Shown one piece after another: positions 9,396 through 18,960 of a stretch of 64,000 nt of DNA. Numbering within the stretch: the first letter of the stretch is position 1; each line of letters starts with the position of its first letter. This DNA comes from Acidithiobacillus ferrianus (lineage in GTDB: Bacteria > Pseudomonadota > Gammaproteobacteria > Acidithiobacillales > Acidithiobacillaceae): contig NZ_WNJL01000030.1 of NCBI RefSeq assembly GCF_010378095.1, positions 52,501 through 116,500 of the forward strand, read 5' to 3'. Under the pieces are notes generated by a model that ran no database searches, was not told the DNA's origin, and saw nothing but the letters and a program-made list of their open reading frames with translations. Made by a program: the position numbers and the translations under genes.

Positions 9396-12095
9396 TCAAC
9401 CGTGGGCCTCATCCCAGTTTTTGCCGACACCCAAGCCCACCAGCAAGGGCACAGCCAGTTCCGCCACTCCCTCCATGTGTTCCCGTAACGCCGATTGGGC
9501 GGCTTCCAACCCCGCTTCCGGCACTTCCAGAATCAATTCGTCGTGGACCTGCAGAATCATCCGGCCCCGTTCCGGGGCCTCCTGCAACCACGCATCGACG
9601 GCGATCATCGCCCTCTTGATCAAATCCGCCGCCGTGCCCTGCATGGGCGCGTTGATGGCGGCGCGCTCGGCATAATTACGACGCGCCGGGTTACTGGAAC
9701 GAATTTCCGGCACATAGAGACGGCGACCAAAAAGGGTTTCCACATACCCTTGTGTTTTGGCCAGGGCGCGGGTCCGCTCCATGTAAGCGAGAACGCCGGG
9801 GTAGCGCTCAAAATAGCGGTCCATATATCGCCGCGCGGCGGCCTGATCGATGCCCAGTTGCTGGGATAGTCCGTAGGGGGTCTGCCCATAAATCAAGCCG
9901 AAATTGATGGCCTTGGCCGCGCGGCGAGCGGCACCGTCCACCGCTTCCGGCGCCAGGTTGAACACTTCGGCGGCGGTCGCCGCGTGGATGTCCTGCCCCT
10001 CGGCAAAGGCCTGCAACAAACGCGCATCCCTCGAAAGATGGGCCATGATGCGGAGTTCAATCTGCGAATAGTCGGCACTGACCAACCAGTATCCCGGCTC
10101 GGCGACAAAGGCCTGACGAATACGCCGCCCCTGCTCGCTGCGCACCGGGATGTTCTGCAGATTCGGGTCGCTGGACGCCAGCCGTCCGGTCGCCGCCACC
10201 GCCTGCTGGAAATGCGTATGGACCCGGCCGGTGCCGGGATGGATCATCTGCGGCAAGGCATCGGCATAAGTGTTTTTGAGCTTGGCCATGCTCCGATAAT
10301 CGAGAATCCAGCGCGGCAGAGGGGCATGCACAGCCAACTGGGCGAGAACCCCCTCGCTGGTCGAAGGCTGACCGCCGGGTGTCGTCTTCAGCACCGGCAA
10401 ACGCATCTTGTCGAAAAGAATCTCCTGAATCTGCTTGGGTGAGTTCAAGTTGAAGGTCTGTCCAGCCGCGTTGAAGGCCTTCTGTTCAGCGTTTGCCATC
10501 TCCGTCGCCAGTTCCGCGCTGAGGGTTTCAAGCTGACCGCGATCGACCTTGACGCCAGCCGTCTCCATCCGTGCCAGCACCAGCACCAGCGGCATCTCGA
10601 TCTCCGTCAGCACCCGTCGCAAACCAGCTTCAGCAGCGCATCGCGGCCACAAGTGCGCATCCAGCCGCAAGCAGACATCGGCATCTTCCGCCGCGTAGGG
10701 CAACGCCTCCGCCACCGGCACATCGGCAAAGCTGCGGGCCGACTTGCCCTTGCCGGCGACCTCTTCATAGCGGATATTCTGATGCTGCAGATAACGCTCG
10801 GCGAGGCTGTCGAGATCGTGGCCGTTGCGGCTGCTATCCAGCACATAGCTTTCCAACAGGGTATCGCGCAGCAGACCCATGGGCTGAATGCCCTGCGCCC
10901 AGAACACCCGCCAGTCGAATTTGGCATTTTGAGCGATCTTCGCGGCCCGCGGGTCTTCCAGCCAAGGGCGCAAAACAGCGAGCACGATGTCTCGATCCAG
11001 TTGCGGACTGTCGTCGCGATGCCCCAGGGGAATGTATATCGCCTGATGATTTCCTTCCGCCTGCCAGGCGCAGGATATGCCCACCAGTTCGGCGCGCAGC
11101 GGGTCGAGATCGGTGGTTTCCGTATCCAAGGCGACCAGCGTCGCCCGTTTCAAATCCGCCAACAGGGCTTCCAGCGCCGGCACCGTGGTAATAGCGCGGT
11201 AACCGCCGCGGTCTATCGCGCCACCCGCAGGCGGCGGCGCGGTATCCGTATCGACGGCAGGCAGATCCTTGAGCCAGGCATGGAAACCCAGCCGCTGCGC
11301 CAGTCGACGCAATGTTGTCGCATCGGCCGGGCGCCGCCGATAGTCGGCATCGGGCAACATGACATCGCAACGGATGGTCGCCAGCGCGCGGCTCCGCGGC
11401 AAAAAATCCATCGCCGCGCGCAACGCCTCGCCAACCTTGCCGCCAATCTCGTCGGCATGCGCCAGAATGCCCGTCAGATCGCCATATTGCGCTAGCCACT
11501 TGGCGGCTGTTTTCGCCCCGACCCCAGGCACGCCGGGGATATTGTCCGCCTTATCTCCAGTGAGGGCGAGAAAGTCCGCGATGCGCTCCGGGGCGACACC
11601 GAAACGGGCCTCGACCTCGCTCATGTCCGTTGAAACCCCCTTCATGGTGTCGATCAGCAGCACCCGCGCGTTCACCAGTTGCGTCATGTCCTTGTCACCG
11701 GTGATGATGAGTACCGACTGATCGGCTGGCGCCTGTCGTGCGAGGGTACCGATGACGTCGTCCGCCTCCACCCCCGGCGCAATGATCAGCGGTAACCCCA
11801 TCGCCGTGATCCATGCGTGGAGCAGGGGAACCTGCACCCGCAACTCCTCCGGCATGGGTGGCCGTTGCGCCTTGTATTCCGCATAGATCTGATCGCGGAA
11901 AGTGCCACCGGGAGCATCGAAGACCACGATGATTTCGTCACTGGGATGCTCCTTCTGCAGACGGCGAAGCATGTTGGCAACACCATAAATAGCTCCCGTA
12001 GGCAAGTTGTCGGGCGCGCGCAGGTCGGGCAATGCATGAAAGGCGCGGTAGAGAAAACTGGAAGCATCGACAAGAATACGGGGGTCTTGGGACAT
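9396..12095 (-). CDS. polA: DNA polymerase I
   Basis: Repair and Okazaki-fragment maturation polymerase. The 899-residue protein has all three domains: a 5'-3' exonuclease (residues 1-290, with ITGDKDMTQLV and the GVGAKTA helix-hairpin-helix), a 3'-5' exonuclease that retains its acidic pair (LDTETTDLDP near 325), and the polymerase with SADYSQIELR and the catalytic VHDELILEV near the C-terminus. It is divergent from the LOG gene and convergent with the K+ channel. Nothing is missing. Confidence 0.98.
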   Translation of the reverse strand: MSQDPRILVDASSFLYRAFHALPDLRAPDNLPTGAIYGVANMLRRLQKEHPSDEIIVVFDAPGGTFRDQIYAEYKAQRPPMPEELRVQVPLLHAWITAMGLPLIIAPGVEADDVIGTLARQAPADQSVLIITGDKDMTQLVNARVLLIDTMKGVSTDMSEVEARFGVAPERIADFLALTGDKADNIPGVPGVGAKTAAKWLAQYGDLTGILAHADEIGGKVGEALRAAMDFLPRSRALATIRCDVMLPDADYRRRPADATTLRRLAQRLGFHAWLKDLPAVDTDTAPPPAGGAIDRGGYRAITTVPALEALLADLKRATLVALDTETTDLDPLRAELVGISCAWQAEGNHQAIYIPLGHRDDSPQLDRDIVLAVLRPWLEDPRAAKIAQNAKFDWRVFWAQGIQPMGLLRDTLLESYVLDSSRNGHDLDSLAERYLQHQNIRYEEVAGKGKSARSFADVPVAEALPYAAEDADVCLRLDAHLWPRCAAEAGLRRVLTEIEMPLVLVLARMETAGVKVDRGQLETLSAELATEMANAEQKAFNAAGQTFNLNSPKQIQEILFDKMRLPVLKTTPGGQPSTSEGVLAQLAVHAPLPRWILDYRSMAKLKNTYADALPQMIHPGTGRVHTHFQQAVAATGRLASSDPNLQNIPVRSEQGRRIRQAFVAEPGYWLVSADYSQIELRIMAHLSRDARLLQAFAEGQDIHAATAAEVFNLAPEAVDGAARRAAKAINFGLIYGQTPYGLSQQLGIDQAAARRYMDRYFERYPGVLAYMERTRALAKTQGYVETLFGRRLYVPEIRSSNPARRNYAERAAINAPMQGTAADLIKRAMIAVDAWLQEAPERGRMILQVHDELILEVPEAGLEAAQSALREHMEGVAELAVPLLVGLGVGKNWDEAHG

Positions 12096-12164
12096 GGTCT
12101 GGGACTTCTCGGCGAATTTCCGCCATAATACGGAAAATTGGGGTTATTGGCACGGGAATAACGG

Positions 12165-12884
12165 ATGCGGGCACATCTTGAGGAAGAAAGACTACGCGAC
12201 GGTGGCGAGGGGAGACTCACCCGTGAGGCCTGGAAGATTTTTCAGATCATGGCCGAGTTCGTGCGCGGTTATGAAAAACTCGCCTCCGTTGAACCTTGCG
12301 TCAGCATTTTCGGATCGGCCCGGCTGGACGTCGGGCATCCCTGGTACCAAAAGGCCCAGGAAATCGCCGAAAAACTCTCCAACGCCGGTTTTTCCGTGAT
12401 CAGCGGCGGTGGCCCGGGGGTCATGGAGGCCGCCAACAAGGGCGCTTTTCGTGGCACGGGCTACAGCATCGGGCTCAACATCGAATTACCCCATGAACAG
12501 CACGCCAACCCTTATCAGGATATCTCCCTTTCCTTCGAACACTTCTACTCCCGCAAGGTCATGTTCATGAAATACGCGGCCGCCTACGTGGTGATGCCGG
12601 GCGGTTTCGGAACACTGGACGAACTGGCGGAATGCCTGACGCTGGTCCAGACCGGCAAGACCCGCAAAATGCCCATCATCCTGGTGGAATCGGGTTTTTG
12701 GAAAGGGCTGATCGACTGGTGGCGGGACTCCCTGCTTGCGGCGGGGACCATCCATCCGGAAGACCTGGATCTCATCACCCTAATCGATGACACCGACGAA
12801 GTGGTGTCGGCCATTTTTAATCACTATGAGAAACGCGGTTTTGCACCGTCCGCCGCTGAGACAGAGGCCCTTCTCAACCTTTAG
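12165..12884 (+). CDS. LOG family protein (nucleoside 5'-monophosphate phosphoribohydrolase-like)
   Basis: The 239-residue Rossmann-like protein contains the signature motifs GGGPGVMEAANKGA and PGGFGTLDE of the LOG family, often annotated as TIGR00730 or 'lysine decarboxylase-like'. Characterised members cleave the base from AMP or cytokinin nucleotides. No specific substrate is evident here. It is followed 22 bases later by a DUF2782 gene and then thrB, probably as one operon. Confidence 0.88.
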   Translation: MRAHLEEERLRDGGEGRLTREAWKIFQIMAEFVRGYEKLASVEPCVSIFGSARLDVGHPWYQKAQEIAEKLSNAGFSVISGGGPGVMEAANKGAFRGTGYSIGLNIELPHEQHANPYQDISLSFEHFYSRKVMFMKYAAAYVVMPGGFGTLDELAECLTLVQTGKTRKMPIILVESGFWKGLIDWWRDSLLAAGTIHPEDLDLITLIDDTDEVVSAIFNHYEKRGFAPSAAETEALLNL

Positions 12885-12906
12885 GGGCCCCAGGGAGAGT
12901 TATCAT

Positions 12907-13254
12907 ATGTCCACACGTATCTCCACACGTATCTTCGCCCTCGTTGCCGGTAGTTGTTTCGCGCTGGGCACCGGCGTTTCCGCCCTGGCCGCGGACAGCC
13001 TCCAGAAACTACACCTGCCTACCTTGGCCCCTGAGGCCAAAACCGGCCCCAAGGCCCAGATTAAGGCCCCGAAGGGTTCGCACATCGAAGAGTACAAGGT
13101 CGACGGCAAGGTGTACATGGTTAAGGTCATCCCTCCCAAACCCTTTCCGCCCTATTATCTGGTGGACAAGGGAGGCACCGGGCGCTTCACCGAGGTCCCA
13201 CAGACGGCGGCCGAACACCTCAGCGTGCCCCATTGGGTTATTTTCCGCTGGTAG
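12907..13254 (+). CDS. DUF2782 periplasmic protein
   Basis: A 115-residue protein with a signal peptide (cleavage likely after ALAA, about residue 29) and a C-terminal domain with VIPPKPFPPYYLVD, matching the DUF2782 family. In many gammaproteobacteria and Acidithiobacillia this gene sits between polA and homoserine kinase, as it does here. GGGAGAG precedes the ATG at 12907. Its role is unknown. Confidence 0.85.
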   Translation: MSTRISTRIFALVAGSCFALGTGVSALAADSLQKLHLPTLAPEAKTGPKAQIKAPKGSHIEEYKVDGKVYMVKVIPPKPFPPYYLVDKGGTGRFTEVPQTAAEHLSVPHWVIFRW

Positions 13255-13301
13255 TCTGCCTTCCTTCCTAAGCCCCACCCCTGAGCGAAAACGTCGTTAT
13301 C

Positions 13302-14234
13302 ATGTCCGTTTACACTAATGTCAGCGACCGCGAACTCGCACAATTTCTCAGGGATTATGAGCTTGGCGACGCCCGTGCGCTGACCGGCATTCCTGCCGGC
13401 GTAGAAAACAGCAACTATTTCCTGGATACCGACAAGGGCCGTTTCGTATTGACCCTTTTCGAACGCCTGCCGCGTAGCAAGATCCCCTATTTCCTCGCCC
13501 TCACCGAATGGCTCAGTCTGCGTGGCATTCCTTGCCCGCGCCCCATGCATACCGTGGCAGGAAACAGCCTCGGCACCCTTTGCGACAAACCTGCCGCCAT
13601 CGTCCAGCGCCTGAGTGGCGACTCCATTGAAGGACGGGCGCCGTCCGCTACCGAAATCAGCGCCCTTGGGGAGTTGCTGGCGCGGATGCATCTGGCCGGC
13701 GAGAATTTTCCCGAACGGCACCCCAACCCTGCGGGTTTCGACTGGTGGCAGGAGACGGCCAGACATCTGGTGCCACACTTGAGCCCGGAAGACAACACGA
13801 TCATTGCCGAAGAACTGGCATATCAGCGAACCGTGCGCAGGACCCCGCTCCCCGGCGGGGTCGTCCATGCCGACCTCTTTCCCGACAATGTCCTGTTCGA
13901 AAACGGCCGGATTTCCGGCGCCATCGACTTTTACTACGCCGGGGATGATGCCTGGCTCTACGATCTGGCGGTGGTGGCCAACTCCTGGTGTTCGGTGGCC
14001 GATGGCCGTTTCGACCACACCTTGGTCCGCGGGTTATGGCATGCCTACGTGGCCGCCCGTCCCTTACAGGCGGGCGAGGAAGATCTGTGGTTTCCGCTGC
14101 TGCGCGCCGCCGCCCTCCGCTTCTGGCTCCTGCGCCTGGACGCCTTGCACTTTCGTCGCCCCGGCGCCATCACCCAGTGCAAAGATCCGGAGGAATACCG
14201 GCGGATTCTCCTCCGGCGTCGGGAAATGCTTTAG
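13302..14234 (+). CDS. thrB: homoserine kinase, aminoglycoside-phosphotransferase fold (ThrB type II)
   Basis: Phosphorylates homoserine for threonine synthesis. The 310-residue protein has the APH-fold features: N-terminal VENSNYFLDT glycine/asparagine loop, the catalytic loop HADLFPDNVLF and the metal-binding AIDFYYAGDD. This is the non-GHMP form typical of gammaproteobacteria. It follows DUF2782 and ends 10 bases from the convergent ComEA-like gene. Confidence 0.94.
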   Translation: MSVYTNVSDRELAQFLRDYELGDARALTGIPAGVENSNYFLDTDKGRFVLTLFERLPRSKIPYFLALTEWLSLRGIPCPRPMHTVAGNSLGTLCDKPAAIVQRLSGDSIEGRAPSATEISALGELLARMHLAGENFPERHPNPAGFDWWQETARHLVPHLSPEDNTIIAEELAYQRTVRRTPLPGGVVHADLFPDNVLFENGRISGAIDFYYAGDDAWLYDLAVVANSWCSVADGRFDHTLVRGLWHAYVAARPLQAGEEDLWFPLLRAAALRFWLLRLDALHFRRPGAITQCKDPEEYRRILLRRREML

Positions 14235-14244
14235 CCACCGAGGA

Positions 14245-14649
14245 CTATTTCAGCGAGAAGCCGTTGTTCTGTGGCGCGCTTTCCAGAATATACCCGTGAC
14301 TTTTCCGTCGAACGACGCGCTCCTCGCCCATGGGCACCGCGGCACGGGAATGGCCAGCCCGTCGCGCGGATGTTCGCGGTAATACCGAGTCGCCGCTGAG
14401 GCTTACCACCGGGCGCAAGCGCTCCAGCACCTTGGGGCCGATGCCGTGGACACGGGCGAGATCATCCACGCTCTTGAAAGGCCCATGCGCCTGCCGGTAC
14501 TTCAGCACCGCCTGCGCCTTGGCCGGGCCGATGCCCGGCAACGCATCCAGTGCCGCGGCATCGGCCGTATTGATATTCACCGTCGCCCAGACCGCCGGAG
14601 CGAACAGCAGGAACAGCAAGCACAAAAATCCCCGTAATCCCGTTTTCAT
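14245..14649 (-). CDS. ComEA-like secreted helix-hairpin-helix DNA-binding protein
   Basis: A 134-residue protein with a signal peptide (residues 1-22) followed by tandem helix-hairpin-helix motifs (INTADAAALDALPGIGPAKA and VHGIGPKVLERL), as in ComEA, the periplasmic DNA receptor of natural transformation. The ATG at 14649 has AGGAG about 9 bases upstream. The C-terminal 50 residues are basic and not conserved. Competence itself is not shown by this gene alone. Confidence 0.82.
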   Translation of the reverse strand: MKTGLRGFLCLLFLLFAPAVWATVNINTADAAALDALPGIGPAKAQAVLKYRQAHGPFKSVDDLARVHGIGPKVLERLRPVVSLSGDSVLPRTSARRAGHSRAAVPMGEERVVRRKSHGYILESAPQNNGFSLK

Positions 14650-14698
14650 CACACCCCGCTCCTGTGTCATGATCCCACCCGCACTTCTCAACAACCGC

Positions 14699-16828
14699 TC
14701 AGGGCAAACGCTCCAAAGCCACCACCCCCAGCGCCAGCCACTTGCTTCCCGAGCCAAACTGCACCTGAATCCGGCCCTGGCGGCCACCCGCCGCATAATC
14801 CAGCACCACCCCCTCGCCAAAGACCGGGTGTTGGAGGCGTGAACCCAGCGGAAAGGGCGTCTCCAGTGCCGGCGCGCGCAGCGGCATGGCGGGGCGGCTG
14901 ATCCGCGCGCGCGGCCGCAGCTCCTGCAGGATCTCCCGAGGAACCTCCCGCAAAAAACGGGAGGGCAGGGTCATTCTTTCACTACCATGGAGGCGACGAC
15001 TTTCCGCATGGCTGACGACCAGCAAACGCATGGCGCGGGTCATGCCGACGTAGCAAAGGCGTCGCTCCTCGGCCAAACCTTGGGGGTCTTCCAGAGAACG
15101 CTGGTGGGGGAACAGCCCCTCTTCCAGACCCACCAGAAACACCAGCGGAAATTCCAACCCCTTGGCGCTGTGCAGACTCATCAACTGCACACCATCCTCC
15201 CAGGCATCCCCGGCGCCGTCCCCCGCCTCCAGCGCGGCATGGGTCAGAAACTCCGAGAGCATGTTCCCGGGTTGCGGCGCCAGGTCCCCCAGATGGGGGT
15301 CGGCGGACCAATCCTGGGCATAGTTGCGCGCGGCATTGATCAACTCGTCCAGATTCTCCAGACGACCCTCGGCACGATCGCCCTCGCGGCCGTGCCATTC
15401 GCGCAAGCCGGTATGGGTCAGCACCGTTTCCACCCGCTCGCCGAGATCCGCCTCTGCCGTCCGCGCCGCCAAATCCTCCACCAGATCGAGGAAGGTGTTG
15501 ATTTTCGGTTGATTCAGCTCCCCCGCCGCCTGCCAGAGCGAAAGGCCGCGCGCGCGCGCCAGGTTCCGCAGGCGTTCGGCACTGACCGCGCCGATGCCGC
15601 GCGCAGGCACATTCACCACCCGCTCAAAGGAGGCATCGTCATGGCGATTGGCGGTGAGGCGCAGGTAGGCCAGCGTATCCTTGATCTCCGCGCGCTCGAA
15701 GAAACGCAGGCCACCATAGACCCGATAGGGCATGCCTTCGCGCACCAACGCTTCTTCAAAAGCCCGCGACTGGGCGTTGGATCGGTAAAGGATGGCGCAC
15801 TCGGAGCGGCGGCCGCCGGCACCCAGCCATTGCTGAATGCGTCCCACCACATAGCGCGCCTCATCCACCTCGTTGTAGGCGGTATAGAGTTGAATCGCCT
15901 CACCGCCCGGCTCCGCCGTCCACAGGGTTTTGCCGAGACGATCGGAGTTGTGAGCGATGACCGCATTGGCGGCTTGCAGGATGGGTGCGGTCGAACGGTA
16001 GTTTTGCTCCAGCCGCACCACCCTGGTCCCGGCAAAGTCCTCACCGAAGCGCAGCAGATTCTCCACCCGCGCGCCGCGCCAGGCATAGATGGACTGGTCA
16101 TCATCGCCGACCACGAAGATCTGCCCATGCCGCGCCAGCCCCTTCAGCCAGGCATATTGCACCGTATTGGTGTCCTGGAACTCGTCCACCAGAATGTGCT
16201 GGAAACGGCGCTGATAATGATCGAGGATTTCCGGCGATTCCCAGAGACGCAGGGCATAGAGCAACAGATCGCCGAAGTCCACCAACCCGGAGCGCTTTTT
16301 GGCCGCTTCATAGGCGCTGTAGATGGGAATGAAGGGCGCCGCTGCCGGACCTTCATATTGCTGCACCCGCTCCGGCCCCCAGCCTTCGTCTTTCCAGCGG
16401 CCGATACGTCCGGCCACGGCCCGCGGCGGCCACTGCTTCTCATCCATCTGCGCTTCACGCATGATCCGCCGCACCAGGCGCTGGCTATCGTCCGCGTCCA
16501 GGACCTGAAAGTCCGCGGGCAAACCCAGCGCCGCGTGCTGCACGCGCAGCAGGCGGTGGGCGATGCCGTGAAAGGTTCCCATCCACAAGGCCCGCAAACT
16601 CATGGCGACCATACCATCCAGGCGTTCGCGCATGGCACGCGCCGCCTTGTTGGTGAAAGTCACCGCCAGAATCTCACCGGGATGTGCCCCCCCCTCCAGC
16701 AAATGCGCAATGCGGCTAGTCAGCACGCGCGTTTTACCGGAACCTGCCCCCGCCAGCACCAGCGCCGGACCCGGCGGCAGGGTTACCGCCTCCATCTGGC
16801 GGGGATTGAGAACAGACCATTCAGACAC
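14699..16828 (-). CDS. uvrD: UvrD/PcrA superfamily 1 DNA helicase
   Basis: 3'-5' helicase of nucleotide excision and mismatch repair. Motifs are in order: Q motif NPRQMEAV, Walker A GAGSGKT, DEFQDTN, GDDDQSIYAWRGA, the YRS motif, SAKGLEF and VGMTRA. The last 60 residues form the tudor-like domain that binds RNA polymerase. The start is GTG at 16828 with AAGGAG 5 bases before it; the open frame continues upstream but is not family-like. Length is 709 residues. Confidence 0.95.
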   Translation of the reverse strand: MSEWSVLNPRQMEAVTLPPGPALVLAGAGSGKTRVLTSRIAHLLEGGAHPGEILAVTFTNKAARAMRERLDGMVAMSLRALWMGTFHGIAHRLLRVQHAALGLPADFQVLDADDSQRLVRRIMREAQMDEKQWPPRAVAGRIGRWKDEGWGPERVQQYEGPAAAPFIPIYSAYEAAKKRSGLVDFGDLLLYALRLWESPEILDHYQRRFQHILVDEFQDTNTVQYAWLKGLARHGQIFVVGDDDQSIYAWRGARVENLLRFGEDFAGTRVVRLEQNYRSTAPILQAANAVIAHNSDRLGKTLWTAEPGGEAIQLYTAYNEVDEARYVVGRIQQWLGAGGRRSECAILYRSNAQSRAFEEALVREGMPYRVYGGLRFFERAEIKDTLAYLRLTANRHDDASFERVVNVPARGIGAVSAERLRNLARARGLSLWQAAGELNQPKINTFLDLVEDLAARTAEADLGERVETVLTHTGLREWHGREGDRAEGRLENLDELINAARNYAQDWSADPHLGDLAPQPGNMLSEFLTHAALEAGDGAGDAWEDGVQLMSLHSAKGLEFPLVFLVGLEEGLFPHQRSLEDPQGLAEERRLCYVGMTRAMRLLVVSHAESRRLHGSERMTLPSRFLREVPREILQELRPRARISRPAMPLRAPALETPFPLGSRLQHPVFGEGVVLDYAAGGRQGRIQVQFGSGSKWLALGVVALERLP

Positions 16829-16928
16829 GGCAACTCCTTGCTTGAAAATACGGCATAATGACCGCACTGTGAAAGCAGACTTGCAGCCGGGCCGCTGTCT
16901 GCTATAACCAATGATTAGGGAGGACGAA

Positions 16929-17879
16929 TTGGAATACAAGGACTACTACAAAATTCTGGGGATCGAACGCAACGCCGATGCCGACACGATCAAGGCGTCT
17001 TATCGCAAAATGGCGCGCAAATATCACCCTGACGTGAGCAAGGAAAAGGATGCGGAAGACCGTTTCAAGGATCTCCAGGAAGCCTATGAAGTGCTCAAAG
17101 ATCCAGAGAAACGCGCCGCCTATGACCAGTTGGGCAGCAACTGGCGCGCCGGACAGGAATTCCGGCCACCGCCCGGCTGGGGGCAGCCAGCGGGCGGAGG
17201 GGGCTTTGGCGGGGCCGGACCGGATTTTGGCAGGGGGTTCAGCGACTTTTTCGAGTCCATATTCCGTCAGCAACAGGGCGGCGGCTTTCGTGGCGGTGGA
17301 GGAGGTGGATTCCACAGTCAGGGTGAGGACAGCGAGGCCAGCATCCGCGTCAGCCTGGAGGACGCCGCCCACGGCGCCCAGCGCGAGATCAGCCTGGAAG
17401 TGCCCACCATAGGTCCCGATGGGCGCATGCGCCGGGAGGCGCGGCGCCTGACCGTCAAAATTCCCAAAGGCATCCGCGAAGGGCAGCGGCTGCGTATGGC
17501 CGGGCAGGGTGCGCCGGGCATGGGGGGAGGGGCCAATGGCGACCTGTACCTGCACATCCAATTCCAGCCGCATCCCAAGTTTCGGGTAGAGGGCGGCGAT
17601 CTGTATCACGACCTGCACATCACGCCCTGGGAAGCGGTGCTGGGCGCCAGCGTCGAAGTGCCCACCCTGGATGGCGAGGTGCGCATGAAGATTCCGGCAG
17701 GCAGCACCAGCGGACAAAAACTGCGGCTCAGTCAGAAAGGACTGCCGGGCTCCGGCGGCAAGGCCCCCGGAAACCTGTACGCGGTCATCCAGATCGTCAT
17801 CCCCCAGAAAATCAGCGCGCCGGAAAAAGCCCTGTGGAACCAACTGGCGGAGATATCCGACTTCCATCCCCGCCGCTGA
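16929..17879 (+). CDS. cbpA: curved-DNA-binding J-domain protein CbpA
   Basis: Hsp40-type co-chaperone. An N-terminal J domain has the HPD triad (RKYHPDVS), followed by a Gly/Phe-rich linker with long glycine runs and two C-terminal substrate-binding beta domains; the Cys-rich zinc finger of DnaJ is absent, which defines CbpA. The start is taken as TTG at 16929, aligning with MELKDYY of E. coli and preceded by GGAGG at 6 bases; ATG at 16911 would add six residues. cbpM follows 24 bases later. Confidence 0.93.
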   Translation: MEYKDYYKILGIERNADADTIKASYRKMARKYHPDVSKEKDAEDRFKDLQEAYEVLKDPEKRAAYDQLGSNWRAGQEFRPPPGWGQPAGGGGFGGAGPDFGRGFSDFFESIFRQQQGGGFRGGGGGGFHSQGEDSEASIRVSLEDAAHGAQREISLEVPTIGPDGRMRREARRLTVKIPKGIREGQRLRMAGQGAPGMGGGANGDLYLHIQFQPHPKFRVEGGDLYHDLHITPWEAVLGASVEVPTLDGEVRMKIPAGSTSGQKLRLSQKGLPGSGGKAPGNLYAVIQIVIPQKISAPEKALWNQLAEISDFHPRR

Positions 17880-17903
17880 CCAGAAGAGAGAGGAGAATGC
17901 CCC

Positions 17904-18191
17904 ATGGTTTCACCACTGACCACCGTCATCGAAGCGGAACTGCTGGAAGAGGGCGCCTTCTGCTTCGATTTCCCGCACTTTTGCACCTTGCTCCACTGCG
18001 GTGAAGGCGAAGCCATGCAACTGGTGCGCTACGGCGTCATCCACCCCGAAGGCAGCGGCCCGCAGCACTGGCGTTTCCGCAGCCTCGATCTCTACCGCGC
18101 CCGCCTCAGCCGCCGCCTCAGCCGCGATCTGGAGATCGACATGGCGGGTGCGGCGCTGGCGGTGGACTTGCTGGAACGGTTACGGGGGTGA
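17904..18191 (+). CDS. cbpM: CbpA modulator CbpM (MerR-like)
   Basis: A 95-residue protein that in E. coli binds the J domain of CbpA and inhibits both its chaperone and DNA-binding activities. The sequence has the MerR-like segment RYGVIHPEG...WRFRSLDLYRA and the terminal helical DLEIDMAGAALAVDLLERL. Position directly after cbpA and a spaced AGGAGAATG ribosome site support the call. Confidence 0.9.
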   Translation: MVSPLTTVIEAELLEEGAFCFDFPHFCTLLHCGEGEAMQLVRYGVIHPEGSGPQHWRFRSLDLYRARLSRRLSRDLEIDMAGAALAVDLLERLRG

Positions 18192-18275
18192 CCGCCAGCC
18201 GGGAGAAATCGATGATTCAGGCGGCTTCCCGTCAAACACGATGGACTTTGGCTCTAACCCTTTCCACAGACTGCG

Positions 18276-18307
18276 CCACGGCGACGAATCAAGCGAAGCC
18301 GCCGTGG
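18276..18307. terminator. possible hairpin between convergent genes
   Basis: CCACGGCG (18276-18283) pairs with CGCCGTGG (18300-18307) in the 140-base gap between cbpM and the convergent AhpD-like gene. There is no clear T-run on either side, so it is only a candidate. Confidence 0.3.
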
Positions 18308-18331
18308 CTACCTCAGCGAGGTCCCGGACGC

Positions 18332-18865
18332 TCAAAAATCACGTTCAACCTTGAACGCATTGATGACGACATCCGCCATCTGATTGCGGGCTCCGTGCAC
18401 CACCGCGTCCAGGACATCACTCTCCGTCCAACCGTGGGCAAGCACCACCTCCACATCTTCCCGCGTCAACAGCGATGGTGTCTGCACCGCCTTGAGCACC
18501 AACAGGAGCATCGCCTTGTCCCGGTCGCTCAAGGGCGCCGCCTCGGGATCGCGCTTGGTGGCCGCCACCGCTTCGGGGCTTTGACCAAGATGGTTGATCA
18601 GCATGGCCTCATTGAAGCCCACGCAGTAATCGCATTGATTGGCCTGAGAAATCAACATGCGGATAGTGGCGAGCAACGCCGCGCCGAGGCGGGGGTGATG
18701 ACGGTAGTATTGGATGCCCTCCCACTGTTGGGCGAGAATCTCCGGGCTCGATCCGTAAATTTGCACGACGGCGGGAACCCGTCCAAAAGCCCCTTCAATT
18801 TCCTGATACAACTCGGCGGTCCTGCCGGAGGAAACCTCCGGCGTAATGATTTGCAAGATAGTCAT
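18332..18865 (-). CDS. AhpD-like carboxymuconolactone decarboxylase family protein
   Basis: A 177-residue all-helical protein with the CxxC redox pair in NQCDYCVGFN, typical of AhpD/CMD-family peroxidase-related proteins. GGAGA precedes the ATG at 18865. A 20-base near-perfect palindrome lies 37 bases upstream, suggesting repressor control. The neighbouring upstream gene is an alpha/beta hydrolase in the same direction. Peroxidase activity is plausible from the CxxC but the substrate is unknown. Confidence 0.82.
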   Translation of the reverse strand: MTILQIITPEVSSGRTAELYQEIEGAFGRVPAVVQIYGSSPEILAQQWEGIQYYRHHPRLGAALLATIRMLISQANQCDYCVGFNEAMLINHLGQSPEAVAATKRDPEAAPLSDRDKAMLLLVLKAVQTPSLLTREDVEVVLAHGWTESDVLDAVVHGARNQMADVVINAFKVERDF

Positions 18866-18901
18866 AAATTTCTCCAATAGGCGTTCATGCGCGGGATTGC
18901 A

Positions 18902-18921
18902 CATACAGACTAGTCGGTATG
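18902..18921. promoter_or_regulatory. TetR-style operator palindrome upstream of the AhpD-like gene
   Basis: CATACAGACTAGTCGGTATG is a 20-base palindrome with one mismatched pair, centred on ACTAGT. Size and symmetry fit a TetR-family operator. It lies between the AhpD-like start and the upstream hydrolase stop, so it would govern the AhpD-like gene. No regulator gene is adjacent. Confidence 0.5.
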
Positions 18922-18960
18922 TTATGTCTTTGCAAGGGGCTCCGGCCGAAATACCGGGGC

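Noticed and set aside
14987..16858. 623-residue plus-strand open frame
   Set aside because: It is the antisense of uvrD, whose full motif set is on the other strand; the translation is low-complexity with no recognisable domain.
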